64,000 bases of DNA from Arthrobacter sp. OAP107 (GCF_040546765.1 NZ_JBEPOK010000001.1:3038001-3102000), one strand, 5' to 3'. Positions 8,231-17,201 are shown, counted from the first letter of the stretch. Notes: generated by a model from the sequence alone, not told the origin. Translations and numbers: made by a program.

Positions 8231-8274
8231 GTTCCCCAAAGATTTACGGAATCTTCATTATCGGCGCTTCTATG
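8231..8274. repeat. CATTATCGGCG motif, copy 1
   Basis: A segment with the pattern CCCC-A-GATTTACGGAAT-CATTATCGGCG ends 4 bp before the stop of the second IS110 transposase. Similar segments occur at 14386-14429 and 39656-39691, and weakly at 13731-13754. It is probably an insertion-sequence end or a common insertion target. Confidence 0.5.
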
Positions 8275-8278
8275 GTTG

Positions 8279-9349
8279 TCAAGGCAGTAATGGCTGGAGG
8301 CTGTTGGCATTGAGTGTGCGGTAGATCCGCCGGGCGAGGTAGCGTTTCACGCACTGTCTGATCTCTTTCTTGGTCCGCCCTTCGGCCTGCCGTTTTGCTG
8401 CATATGCGATGGTTTCCGGATCGAACGCCATCCTGGTCAGAGCAACCATGTGAAGGGCTTTATTCAGAGTCCTGTCGCCTCCGCGGTTGAGCCGATGACG
8501 AACGGTATTGCCGGATGAAGCGGGAATGGGGTTGACCCCGGCCAGAGAAGCGAAAGCCGCCTCGGAGCGTACCCGGCCTTGATGCGACCAGGCGGTGAGA
8601 CAAATAGCTGCCGTGACAGGTCCGAAGCCGGCTTCCTGCAGCAGCGGCGCGGCTTCGCTTACCTCAACCAGTTCGGTGATCCGGGAGCCGTTTGCCTTGA
8701 TCTCCGCGTCAAGGTCGCCGATGCGCTTGGCCAGCCTGACGGCTTCAGAGCGGGCCACCGACACCGCAAGAGGATCTTCACGGGCCCGCCATCGGGACAC
8801 CTCCAGGATCTGGCTTCTGGTCGACGAGCTGCGCGCATCGAAACCCAAATCATTGGTCCGCAGCAACGCAGTTAACGCGTTCACGGTCCTGGTCCGGTCG
8901 GTTGTCATCGAATGCCGCGCACTGATCAGGACACGCAACGCTGCGCGGACCCCTTCGTTCAACCGTGGCCGGCGCAACATATCCTCTTCCAACGAAAGGA
9001 CCGCAGAAGCGATCCGGTGCGCGTCCAGCGGATCCGACTTACCAACCCCACGACGCGGCAAAGCATCCATACGCGCAGCCTCGGCCACCTGGTAACCGGC
9101 AGCAGCGACAGCCCCGGCCAGCACAGCACCGTAGGAAGCGGCGCCCTCGATCACCCACAGAGTCGCCAGATCCGCTTCGGTCCGACGGGCGACCCAAGCA
9201 ATAGCGCGACTGATGCCTGCACCGGTCGCCGGGAAATCCCGGCTATCGATCCGTTCCCCGCTGGGCACGGCGATGATGGCGAAGACATGCTTCCGGGCGC
9301 GGGTATCGAAACCCACGACAAACGGGTGGGTATACGCAACGATAGTCAT
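8279..9349 (-). CDS. IS110-family transposase, second element
   Basis: This 356-residue protein has the IS110 DEDD domain (FVVGFDTRARKHVFAII at the N-terminus, GVGKSDPLDAHRI near residue 108) and the C-terminal transposase_20-like domain (AGFGPVTAAI, LAGVNPIPASSGNT, HRLNRGGDRTLNKALH). It is only moderately similar to the first IS110 protein and lacks its C-terminal HTH-like extension, so it is a different element. The start has GAGGAAGG upstream. The ORF is intact. The 3' end abuts a motif that is repeated elsewhere in the window. Confidence 0.92.
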   Translation of the reverse strand: MTIVAYTHPFVVGFDTRARKHVFAIIAVPSGERIDSRDFPATGAGISRAIAWVARRTEADLATLWVIEGAASYGAVLAGAVAAAGYQVAEAARMDALPRRGVGKSDPLDAHRIASAVLSLEEDMLRRPRLNEGVRAALRVLISARHSMTTDRTRTVNALTALLRTNDLGFDARSSSTRSQILEVSRWRAREDPLAVSVARSEAVRLAKRIGDLDAEIKANGSRITELVEVSEAAPLLQEAGFGPVTAAICLTAWSHQGRVRSEAAFASLAGVNPIPASSGNTVRHRLNRGGDRTLNKALHMVALTRMAFDPETIAYAAKRQAEGRTKKEIRQCVKRYLARRIYRTLNANSLQPLLP

Positions 9350-9665
9350 AACGGTTCTGGCACCTTCCTCATTCAGCGGAAATGATCGGAGCCGTTACGG
9401 GCCGGTACCAGTCCGGGTAGAGGTCACTTCGGAACAGCACTGTGACGAGCCACGCCCCGCACGGAGGCGGACAATCTTCTGATCAAGTCACCGAGGTGGG
9501 CCGGGCAGGTGCCGGCCGCCCACCCAGCACACGGACATGTCGATAGCAGGACACCCCCGGACGGGGCCAAGCGTTCAGATGAGTCACGACCACCGGGTGG
9601 AACGGCCTGCACTTACTCTGCCAGCCAGTCACAGACCAGCCACCCCAATCCTCACAGGCGTTCAA
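9350..9665 (-). ncRNA. IS110 5' non-coding region, possible bridge RNA (second element)
   Basis: About 310 bp without an ORF precede the transposase on its coding strand. It contains a 7-bp perfect stem, GGTGGGC (9495-9501) with GCCCACC (9518-9524), around a 16-nt loop, plus further GC-rich pairings. The position matches where IS110 elements encode their guide RNA. Function and boundaries are inferred. Confidence 0.28.
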
Positions 9666-9726
9666 CTAACGGGAGTAGAAGTAGCCGCGAGACCATGACG
9701 GACATCGGTGTGCTCTCCAAGAAGGT

Positions 9727-12700
9727 TCAGTTCCGACGTCGCCGGCCACCCCTTGAACTGGACCCGTCACCGCGGTCTGGCGACTCGAGTCTCCAGTTTC
9801 CGTGCGGAGCGAAACGGATGCCATTTGCCCTGCACATACCAGGCAACCACTTGCTGGCGTATTTCTGCACGTCTGGATCGTCGGCGACCGTTGCGAGCAT
9901 AGGCCTTAGTCGCTCATCCACCGATACGGCTTGATCCCCGTTCGTGGGGCGGGAATGCCGAATCAAGAAAAAGGCTATTAGCCGCTGCTCACCCCGGCTG
10001 TACCTAACTTCTCCTCGACGTCCTTTCTTCTTACCGTCAACCAAATCCTTGATGACCGAAATGTAGGCTTTCGCCAACTCCGTGCTATGGGGCTTAAAGA
10101 GCTTGCCAACTTCAACATTCGCATCGGTCTGCAATCGCAAGGCGATGGCTGGCCTCAGGTTTGACTTCCTGTCCGCCGCATACCAACCTGCGTCAAGAAA
10201 CATATCGACGGCCAAGAGCCCATGATCAGTGACAATTTTTGCTACTACAGCATGGCCCAGCTGCTTGGAAAAACTCTCAACTCGACGGTGCTCGCGTCCG
10301 ATGCGGGTCTGATTTCCCAAGTCGCCCTCATCAGAATGCTTGAGGACACGTCGGGTACCAGCTTCTCCTTCCTTTCGGAAGAATTTTAGAAGCTCAAGTA
10401 GCCAGATGATCACAGATTCATTGAAGAGCCTGTCACCAGTTTCTACGAGACTTCTGACAATCGGTCTTGTGTCCCCGACATGGTCAACGTCGAAGAGAGA
10501 TAGCAAGACCGAAGCGTATTCTCGGCGGGTGACAAGTTGCGGAGCGGATATTACTTGTGCCGCCATGTAGGCAAAGTAGTCTCCCAACCCCTCTTCACCT
10601 AAGACCGAGTAGTAGGGGGCGAGAGCGTAGAGTCGCTGATGACAGCGCCACTGTTCAGATGAGGCCAAACCAACAAGCCTCAGGAGCGCAAAGACCTCAC
10701 GCTTGGAAGCCAATCGAAGTTGGCCGGACCTCATCAACGCTGCAAGAGCACTTTGTGCAGCAGCAGGCGCCCAAATCGCTGCCAGAAGGAGCGGTGGTTT
10801 GGCAAGATTTGGACTTCCTGCCCACTCTGTCCAGATGCGCCTACTTTTCGCTTCAGCGTCATTATCCCAGGGCAGGAACTCCAGATAAAACTCACAGACT
10901 GCCTCTGCGAGCCAATCCCCATCACTCGCCAATTGCCCCCATTGCAGCAGAATGGTTCCCAGCGCGCCTGGGGCTGCAGTTGTGCTTTCTCTCTTTGTAA
11001 GTGTGCGCGAAATATGGTCTGCCCATACAGGCGCAATGGATGGATGCATGTCAAATTGTTCGATGCCATCCTCATCCACGCCCTTACTCAGCCTGGATAA
11101 GAGCCCCGCATCCACCAGAAGGCCAAGGAAGTGCTTTACATCAGAGGGCTGGCTCAGCTCCGGCAAGCGTGCATGCTCACGGACATAGGTGAATATTTCT
11201 TCCTCGGACACACGCAATTGTGACGGCTGCTCAGCCGTTCTCCGCACGAGCAGGCCAAATACGCGTCGAATCGCATCTTGTTCTGTCGGGAGTCGCGTTA
11301 GGCTTGCCATGCAAGCATCCCAGTATGCGCGAACGAAGTCCTGGTGATTTAACCCGACGTCCAGACTTCGCGACCTCGGTCCAGTCCTTTCAAGGCATAG
11401 CCACGCCGGCAACGGATTACACAGCAGCTGCAAGCCTTGATCGAAGAGCGACGAGTCTCGCTCGACTTCCCGTAGCTGCGCGTCAAGGTGGTCGTCGTGA
11501 ACCGAATGCAGTACTCCAAATCCGACCCGATGGCGGAGATTGTTGGCATCCAAATCGAGCCAACCGACTCCTGCGTTCTCTGATGGCTGGTAGGCGTACT
11601 GCAGCCAGAACTTCTCTTGATGACGATGCACGATGCTATCAAAGTGAGAAACATCGGCGGTAACAATCCATCGAATGGAGGGAAAAAGCGTGCATTCGGC
11701 TACTACCTGCTCGAAGGCTTGTAGCAAGTTGCTGTTGGCCTCGGCTGCAGTATGAAAGTCATCTAGGATGATGACTAGGTATTTATGGAGCCGCGTCTCC
11801 AGGTGCTCTGCCAAATCCGCGATTCTTCCAAAGTCGACGTCCAGCATCGCATTGGCCTTAGTCAGAACATCGACTTCAAGTTCCGTCGAGTGAGTCGGCG
11901 TCAAGTTGAGAATCAGTCTTTCCTGGTCCAGGCTAGAGGACGCCTCGATCTCGTGGATCAACCGGGACTTCCCCGCACCCCAGCTCCCCATAATCGCCAA
12001 GAGCGCCCCGTATTTTGGATCGTAACACTCAGAGTGGAGTAATCTCGCAATACGCCTGGCGTTAGCGTACAAATCCATCCGCGTGCGGTCCGTACCGTCC
12101 TTACGGGACGCCTCCTGTAGTAGCCTTCCGAATGTAGACGCCATCTTTTGAAAATCAAACCGGGTAAAGGCGTCACGTATAGTTTCATATGTACCGTTCC
12201 AAGGGATCTCACCGGCCTTCTGGACGAAACTTTCCAGTTCATTAATCGACGAGGAATAGTGCCTCAGCTTCTCGATTTTCGATTGCTGGTCCGTGCGCCA
12301 ATTGTTTGCAAAGTAAGCCTCACTGATAGAAGATGCCTCAGAATTGATAAACGCTTCTCGGCCCCGATTCCTGTTCCTGTAAGTCGCAAGCCGGTGTTCT
12401 AGCATCACCTCCTGCGAGGATTTATAGGGTTCTGTCTGCGGTATGACGGCAAGTGCCTTCGGATCGCTGACACCAAGGGCGTCCCAGAATCGAGCTTGCC
12501 GGTCAGTGGAAAGCTGGTCAATGGCAGACAAGGGAGTGAACCCCAGTGTCGCGGCCCCCTCGAGTTCGTTGTGGTGCCGTATGACGCCAATTACTTGTCC
12601 ATGCTCGTCAGCGATAACGGCGCCCGACATGCCGCTCCATGGCTTTTTGGTCAATTCGTCCGAAGGGTAAACCACCATCTTGAAGGCCGCATGTCCTGGT

Positions 12701-13140
12701 TGAAGCCCCTCCGAACCGGTTTCTAGCAAGCCGTCCAACATTGGAATCTCGCCCTCAACATGTGCGGAGCGGCGCATCCGGCCGGCACCCACCTTAAACT
12801 CGGGAAAACCCACCGCGGTGCAGGAACGAATGACGCTATTTCGGTCCTGACCGAGGAGCGCAACGGGCAACATACCCAGCGGTGGTAGCCCGCTAACGCT
12901 AAGCACGGCTAGATCTATGAGATCTGTCCCGCTAGTCACCAGCACGGATGCCCTGAGTTTCTGTCCCCGGAGCTCTACAGAAAGTGCCGAAGACCGAGCG
13001 ACATGATTGGCGGTCAGAATACGAGCGCTGCCGTCTGAACCTGTGCCTACGTATAGCCCAGAACCAATATGTTCCGTCCCCGACATCCAGTATGTAATTA
13101 ACGCGATTCTGTCGGCACCTATTGGTGAGGCGTGCGCCAC
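9727..13140 (-). CDS. Trypsin-like protease fused to a STAND-type NTPase (predicted defence/conflict protein)
   Basis: This 1137-residue protein starts at GTG 13138-13140. Residues 1-215 are a trypsin-like serine protease domain with a complete triad: His46 (TANHVA), Asp76 (LIDLAVL) and Ser172 (WSGMSGAVI). After a linker, residues ~370-620 form a P-loop NTPase with Walker A GSWGAGKS (385-392) and Walker B LVIILDD (455-461). The rest is helical, as in STAND NTPases whose C-terminal region senses a ligand. No signal peptide or membrane segment. The start overlaps the stop of the Trypco2 gene by one base (TAGTG), so the two are translationally coupled. Trypsin-STAND-Trypco combinations have been predicted computationally to be conflict systems in which a trigger releases the protease. 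The trigger and substrate here are unknown. Confidence 0.85.
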   Translation of the reverse strand: MAHASPIGADRIALITYWMSGTEHIGSGLYVGTGSDGSARILTANHVARSSALSVELRGQKLRASVLVTSGTDLIDLAVLSVSGLPPLGMLPVALLGQDRNSVIRSCTAVGFPEFKVGAGRMRRSAHVEGEIPMLDGLLETGSEGLQPGHAAFKMVVYPSDELTKKPWSGMSGAVIADEHGQVIGVIRHHNELEGAATLGFTPLSAIDQLSTDRQARFWDALGVSDPKALAVIPQTEPYKSSQEVMLEHRLATYRNRNRGREAFINSEASSISEAYFANNWRTDQQSKIEKLRHYSSSINELESFVQKAGEIPWNGTYETIRDAFTRFDFQKMASTFGRLLQEASRKDGTDRTRMDLYANARRIARLLHSECYDPKYGALLAIMGSWGAGKSRLIHEIEASSSLDQERLILNLTPTHSTELEVDVLTKANAMLDVDFGRIADLAEHLETRLHKYLVIILDDFHTAAEANSNLLQAFEQVVAECTLFPSIRWIVTADVSHFDSIVHRHQEKFWLQYAYQPSENAGVGWLDLDANNLRHRVGFGVLHSVHDDHLDAQLREVERDSSLFDQGLQLLCNPLPAWLCLERTGPRSRSLDVGLNHQDFVRAYWDACMASLTRLPTEQDAIRRVFGLLVRRTAEQPSQLRVSEEEIFTYVREHARLPELSQPSDVKHFLGLLVDAGLLSRLSKGVDEDGIEQFDMHPSIAPVWADHISRTLTKRESTTAAPGALGTILLQWGQLASDGDWLAEAVCEFYLEFLPWDNDAEAKSRRIWTEWAGSPNLAKPPLLLAAIWAPAAAQSALAALMRSGQLRLASKREVFALLRLVGLASSEQWRCHQRLYALAPYYSVLGEEGLGDYFAYMAAQVISAPQLVTRREYASVLLSLFDVDHVGDTRPIVRSLVETGDRLFNESVIIWLLELLKFFRKEGEAGTRRVLKHSDEGDLGNQTRIGREHRRVESFSKQLGHAVVAKIVTDHGLLAVDMFLDAGWYAADRKSNLRPAIALRLQTDANVEVGKLFKPHSTELAKAYISVIKDLVDGKKKGRRGEVRYSRGEQRLIAFFLIRHSRPTNGDQAVSVDERLRPMLATVADDPDVQKYASKWLPGMCRANGIRFAPHGNWRLESPDRGDGSSSRGGRRRRN

Positions 13141-13523
13141 TATCTGTGGCCACCCTCAACCATGTCTTGAGAACGACGGTCGCCTTCGTCAGGATTTCTC
13201 TCACCCTCAATCAGGGCATCTATTTCATTTCCGTCAGCATCAACAAATATTGGTTCTAGTTCCAATTTTAGCGATTGCGTTGTTATGCTTTCCCGCGAAT
13301 ATTCTGCATTCGCCTCCACTACCCACCATTTAATGCCGCCGCCTAAACCGGCCTTATTTGTCACTGCGACCTCAAGGTTCAGCTCAATGGCGGGCACCCG
13401 GAAGCGCATGTCACGGTGGGAGCTAGTGAGCATCGCCGTGTATAGCTCATTACGTAGCGATTCAATGGCATCTGCCAAACCCACGAAACCATCCGGTTCA
13501 TGCTCCTTTGACGTCATTGTCAT
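13140..13523 (-). CDS. Trypco2-domain protein (trypsin co-occurring)
   Basis: This 127-residue protein fits the Trypco2 family: an amphipathic N-terminal helix (GLADAIESLRNELYTAML), then paired strands with FRVPAIELNLEVAVTNKAG and GGGIKWWVVEANAEY. Family members are small partners encoded beside or fused to trypsin-like proteases in predicted conflict systems. ATG at 13521-13523, or the second ATG two codons on, follows AAAAGGGG. The stop overlaps the start of the trypsin-NTPase gene, so the two are probably made in fixed ratio. A likely role is regulating or scaffolding the protease; this is inference. Confidence 0.8.
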   Translation of the reverse strand: MTMTSKEHEPDGFVGLADAIESLRNELYTAMLTSSHRDMRFRVPAIELNLEVAVTNKAGLGGGIKWWVVEANAEYSRESITTQSLKLELEPIFVDADGNEIDALIEGERNPDEGDRRSQDMVEGGHR

Positions 13524-13911
13524 CCCCTTTTCGCTCGCATTGAGGCAAGAGTGCCTATAGGAGGTCTATCCTTTCGCCAATTGATTACTGGGTCAATGAA
13601 GTGGGTGAGGATTACGTCCTACTGTCACGAGCATGAGAGACGAGATCTGGTCGCGGCATTGGGCACGGCAAGCGGCTTCCGCCGAAATCGTCAGACTTGC
13701 ACGGTAGAAGCCGGCGCCCCGCTAGCCGCGAAGTCCCCGTTATCGGCGTTCTCCCCGAGCCGTCATTACACGGGAGAGGCATGCATCTACTTGCTCGGCT
13801 TGGTTCACCCCGAGCGATGCCCCTCGTCCATTCGGCAGGCCTCAAAGACGATCTCGCCGGCACGAGCCTTTAGCTCTTGACCCTCGGAACACGTCAAGCT
13901 GATTTGACGAA
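13524..13911. other. Intergenic, no gene seen
   Basis: Upstream of the divergent Trypco2 and HTH genes, so it should hold both promoters. It includes a weak copy of the CATTATCGGCG motif at 13731-13754. Short frames here have no support. Confidence 0.5.
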
Positions 13912-14322
13912 ATGGATGATAATGCAGTGTCCGTCGAGCAAGCTCTTAACAGCGGTGATGTCCGCGAATTGCTCAAAGTGTGGGAAGACTTCAACCGCGG
14001 CGAGACCTGGCGCGAAATCTCAGCGACCGGCAGCGACCAGGCGCGGGAGGCCGCGGCACAGTTCCTTGCGCAGGTATCAGAAGTCGCAGCGCTGGAAGGG
14101 CTGCGTGCCAACGCGAAAGCCGTCGAGCAGCTCACGGGAAGGCGCTGGTACGTCATGAAAATCCGCCGCGAAGGTGGCGCGACCTGGGCCCAAATCGGTG
14201 AAGCGCTCGGGATCACGAAACAAGCCGCCCATGACTTCTACCGCCGCAAAATCGAAAAACAGGAAAAGTACCTGTCAGACCTGCACGACGCGGCAACAGC
14301 TCGTGCAGTCCTTGAAGACTGA
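13912..14322 (+). CDS. Small helix-turn-helix protein, 136 aa
   Basis: The acidic N-terminal half has internal symmetry: a VWEDFNRGETWREI segment resembles the later MKIRREGGATWAQIGEALGITKQAAHDFYRRKIEKQ. The latter is a recognisable helix-turn-helix of the sigma-70 region 4 / AsnC-like kind. It ends with a short charged tail. No ribosome binding site is obvious before ATG 13912. It is divergent from the Trypco2-protease pair and could regulate it, but could equally be an independent cargo gene. Function inferred only from the HTH. Confidence 0.6.
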   Translation: MDDNAVSVEQALNSGDVRELLKVWEDFNRGETWREISATGSDQAREAAAQFLAQVSEVAALEGLRANAKAVEQLTGRRWYVMKIRREGGATWAQIGEALGITKQAAHDFYRRKIEKQEKYLSDLHDAATARAVLED

Positions 14323-14385
14323 CAAACGCCGACGACGGCACATTCCAAGCGCGCTACACCCTACAACAGTCCGCTGGTGTCGGAC

Positions 14386-14429
14386 CACTCCCCTAGATCG
14401 ACGAAATCTCCATTATCGGCGCTTCTATG
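14386..14429. repeat. CATTATCGGCG motif, copy 2
   Basis: Pattern CACTCCCCTAGAT...ACGAAATC-CCATTATCGGCGCTTCTATG, matching copies at 8231-8274 and 39656-39691. It stands exactly where the homology of the following aldolase fragment begins, as expected for an insertion-sequence end that truncated that gene. Confidence 0.5.
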
Positions 14430-14768
14430 CGCCTCGTTGCAGACGCAGCACGGCTCTCCGTTGAATGCGGCGCGAAAGTCCTCAAGCTCCAGTACCCAGG
14501 ATCCGCCGAAGCCAGCGCCGCAGTCACCGAAGCCGCCGCAGGGGTTCCCTGGGCAGTGCTATCAGCCGGAGTCGACCACGAGACGTTCATCAAGCAGGTA
14601 GAGATCGCAGTCGCGAACGGAGCAGGCGGCGCCATGGCCGGCCGCTCGCTGTGGAAGGACAGCCTCGCAGTCTCATCCGAGACCCGTGAGCAGCTGCTAA
14701 CCACGCGGGCGCTGCCCCGTCTGCACGAACTCGAAGCCGTCGTGGACGGCACCCTGGTCGCCTCGTAA
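14427..14768 (+). pseudogene. C-terminal fragment of a DeoC/LacD-type aldolase
   Basis: The 113 codons correspond to the last third of a TIM-barrel aldolase of the DeoC/LacD (tagatose-bisphosphate aldolase-like) group. They include ARLSVECGAKVLKLQYPGS (barrel strand with the Schiff-base-type lysine region), VPWAVLSAGVDHETFIKQV and GAGGAMAGRSLWKD. The N-terminal two thirds are missing. The break coincides with a dispersed motif that resembles an IS end. A TAG lies in frame a few codons upstream and no ribosome binding site is evident, so it is probably not expressed. Confidence 0.7.
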
Positions 14769-15454
14769 CCATCGAATCGGTGCCGGCAGCCGCACAAATG
14801 AAAACCGTGGCCGCCGGCACCTGAGGACGTTCGGACAAACCAAACCCATAACAGCTCATTGTGGAGACGTAGGCGCGCCGAGCTCGGTACTGGCGCAGTT
14901 TCAGTCGCGTAAGCCGGTCCCCTGGTGCAACACCTCACAGCAACTCCCCTGCTGGAAAAATCCGCGTGAATACGGCCCTCTCGATAGCCATATGCCCTGC
15001 CCCACTTACAACCCGCTAAGTGTGCCATTAGGGCTACTCCGGCGAGCCTACTCGGCCCTCACTCGTACGCCAGGACGTCCATCAATGCACGGGCGCACTG
15101 TCCGGCTTCACCGACTTGCGGTACCCCGGCTATCGTGCCCGCGAAAAGCGCGGCCATGCCCACCACGGCACGCCCGCACCTCATCGGCCATCAGCGAAGC
15201 CCTCTGCAGACACACGAGCTCTCATCGACTTCGGTCATGCTGCTGTCCACGGCATGGGCAATGAAGGGACATGAGCAACCAGCCAGGCAGCAGGCACTAC
15301 CGCTCGGGATGGCGCGCCTCCAAACCCCGAGCGTCATGCTGTTGTCCAGCACGGAGGCAATGAACAGGCATGAAGAATACACAGTGCAGCCGGCACCTCA
15401 CCACGGACACCGCCCAAGGTGCACAGAGTCATGCAGTAGACGCCGGAGGTAACG
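14769..15454. other. No supported gene; contains short repeats
   Basis: Two structures are visible. First, 14901-15015 matches 63714-63830 (see the repeat entries). Second, 15232-15280 and 15338-15385 are imperfect copies ~105 bp apart (GTCATGCTG-TGTCCA ... CAATGAA-G-CATGA). The minus-strand frame across this pair repeats a peptide pattern (SC-FIA--VD-SMT), but no gene family is recognised. Confidence 0.45.
14901..15015 (-). repeat. Dispersed ~115-bp repeat, copy 1
   Basis: Shares AAGCCGGTCC and CTCTCGATAG--...TGCCCTGCCCCA in the same order with 63714-63830, with diverged sequence between. On the minus strand both copies read as related peptides (IER-VF-RI ... DRL-RL-), in this copy interrupted by a stop. 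It looks like the decayed 5' end of the same unknown gene present twice. Confidence 0.4.
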
Positions 15455-15640
15455 ATGAAGAAACAGGAAGACAGCACGAACCGGACAGGAGCAAACCCAG
15501 TGAAGTACCAAAAACCCGAAACAGAAAACCGGGCCAGATTTTTCTCAAGTCGTGCCGCCCAAGCGCTGAACGTCCATGAACAGGTAACGAAGAACGCACC
15601 GTCGATTCAGGCAGGCAAGGAGGCACCCGGCCAGCAATGA
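15455..15640 (+). CDS. Small hypothetical ORF, 61 aa
   Basis: ATG 15455 follows GCCGGAGGTAACG, a plausible ribosome binding site. The product is hydrophilic and basic (MKKQEDSTNRTGANPVKYQK... ), with no signal peptide or known family. It ends one base before the terminator hairpin of repeat copy 2. A 37-aa ORF occupies the matching position beside repeat copy 1, so it may belong to the end of a mobile element. Low confidence that it is expressed. Confidence 0.35.
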   Translation: MKKQEDSTNRTGANPVKYQKPETENRARFFSSRAAQALNVHEQVTKNAPSIQAGKEAPGQQ

Positions 15641-15662
15641 AAAAGGCCCCCGAAGGGGCCCT
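15641..15662 (-). terminator. Rho-independent terminator (minus strand) after tRNA 3' fragment
   Basis: On the minus strand GGGCCCC-TTCG-GGGGCC is followed by TTTTT. This is a textbook terminator and the best-preserved part of repeat copy 2. It would originally have ended a tRNA transcript. Confidence 0.75.
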
Positions 15663-15845
15663 TCACAACACAACTTGTCCACACTCAGAGGCTAAAAAGC
15701 CCCTGACCAGGGATAACACGTGCCCAAGGTGGGACTCGAACCAGCCGCTCCCCCCGTAAATCCGCCGCTCCCCCGAAAACATCCCCAATCCGAACCAGTC
15801 CGACGGCGATACAACCGAATCCGAAGCCCAGGGTGTGCATGTTGT
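15663..15845. repeat. Diverged ~200-bp repeat with tRNA 3'-end fragment, copy 2
   Basis: Homologous in the same orientation to 956-1160. The tRNA 3' end is at 15720-15742 (minus strand GGTTCGAGTCCCACCTTGGGCAC). As in copy 1, the sequence on the 5' side is not tRNA but the same short protein-like stretch (LGFGFGCIAVGL), so both copies are distal attachment-site scars of related elements. A decayed integrase/recombinase trio starts 1.5 kb away. Confidence 0.55.
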
Positions 15846-15965
15846 GCACACCTCTTTTTGAGCCTTGGAGCACTAGGCAACGGCGCCGAGACCGATTACA
15901 TCGCCGCTTGAGGTGCCCGCTCCTCCGGTCTGGAATGCAAGACACCCGCCAGCCTTGGGCGGCGC

Positions 15966-17201
15966 TTACTCAAAGCCCGTCTTCGACGCATGTTTTGCTT
16001 GGTATCTGTTGCTTCTGGATCGCAGATACAAAGCGCTCACTGCGCCCACGACTACGGGCAACGTTATTCCTAACGGCACTGCCCATTCGCGAACTGCCAC
16101 GCCTACAACGTAGAGAACGCCGACATTTACCTCAATGTCCTTCCTATAAGTCTCCACTTCGTACTCTCCGCCCCTAGGCAGAGGTGCGATCAGATGCAGG
16201 GTCAGGGTCCGTCGCCCTGATTCCCGTGGCGTGATGAACCATCCCCACTCCCCTACTCCGTCACTTGGCAGGGACATCAGTCCTGTGGTATCACCACGCC
16301 GCCTGATATCAAAACCTAAGCCTGTCAGATCTGCCCGCATTTGACTGCAGAGCTGAGGGTGTTCTGTTACCGCTGGCCCTCCCGAGGGGAGACCTGAACT
16401 AGGGTTCTTTGGCGAGCCTTGTAATGCGACGCGAAGAACAAATTCGCGTTCCTCACCTTGCCACATTGGTGAAGGCGGCTGATAGGCGATTGTTCCTTTG
16501 AGGCATTTCTTTAGGTAAGCACTGGTTTCATCCCCGACGCTGCCTGTCGAAGTCGGCTCAGGATTTGTTGATCCAGACGACCCACTGGCCGTGGGCACAG
16601 CTGAGCCGCTGGATGGTGACGGTTCCCTTGTACTTGGCAGCACGGAACCGCTCCCCGTTGGGACAGGTGAACTCGTCACGCTCGCTGTACTGGACCCTGG
16701 TAGGGCGCTCGTGGTGGAACCTGGCAGGTCCTCGACCAACACAGGCACCGTGACGCTCTCTCCATTGGCATGGGTCAGCCTCACAGAGTGCCAACCAGCG
16801 TCCTTAAACTCGTAGGCGAAAGGACTTCCACATGGCAGCTCCTGGGACGGGCTTCCATCGCCAGGATCCCACCTGCATACTTCATTTGCTCTATCAGTGT
16901 TTTTCACCCTAAAAGTGCAGCTCAAATAGGTGCAGGAGGGCTCAAAACTCGCAGCCACTACCCCGGCGTTCGTCGGAGCTGTATTCGTTGCAGGAAAGTC
17001 GGGGCGGCCTGTTGGCGTTTGCGCGACTTGCGAAGGTGAAGTGCCGGACGTGATCTCGGTACCATCCAATGATCCTGCTATGGATTCGAGGCTGAATACG
17101 AAGAGTGAATGAAAGGCAAGAAACGCGATAAGCAGCCCAATTGCTAGCATCCTCGCAGCTATCTGGACGCTACGGTCTTGACTCCTCGACACTTGAATCA
17201 T
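15966..17201 (-). CDS. Membrane-anchored extracytoplasmic protein with PKD-like domain and Ser/Thr/Pro linker
   Basis: ATG 17199-17201 with GGGAG just upstream is preferred over upstream ATGs (frame opens at 17231). The ~411-residue product has a signal-anchor helix (AIGLLIAFLAFHSLFVFSL), then a PKD-like beta domain (VCRWDPGDGSPSQELPCG, YEFKDAGWHSVRLTHANGES). A long Ser/Thr/Pro/Gly linker follows, then a second extracytoplasmic domain with paired cysteines, and a C-terminal membrane helix (VPLGITLPVVVGAVSALYL) with a short basic tail. The bulk is predicted outside the membrane. The linker suggests a wall-spanning surface protein. No enzyme motif is seen and the function is unknown. GC content appears lower than in the flanks, suggesting acquisition. 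Confidence 0.75.
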   Translation of the reverse strand: MIQVSRSQDRSVQIAARMLAIGLLIAFLAFHSLFVFSLESIAGSLDGTEITSGTSPSQVAQTPTGRPDFPATNTAPTNAGVVAASFEPSCTYLSCTFRVKNTDRANEVCRWDPGDGSPSQELPCGSPFAYEFKDAGWHSVRLTHANGESVTVPVLVEDLPGSTTSALPGSSTASVTSSPVPTGSGSVLPSTREPSPSSGSAVPTASGSSGSTNPEPTSTGSVGDETSAYLKKCLKGTIAYQPPSPMWQGEEREFVLRVALQGSPKNPSSGLPSGGPAVTEHPQLCSQMRADLTGLGFDIRRRGDTTGLMSLPSDGVGEWGWFITPRESGRRTLTLHLIAPLPRGGEYEVETYRKDIEVNVGVLYVVGVAVREWAVPLGITLPVVVGAVSALYLRSRSNRYQAKHASKTGFE

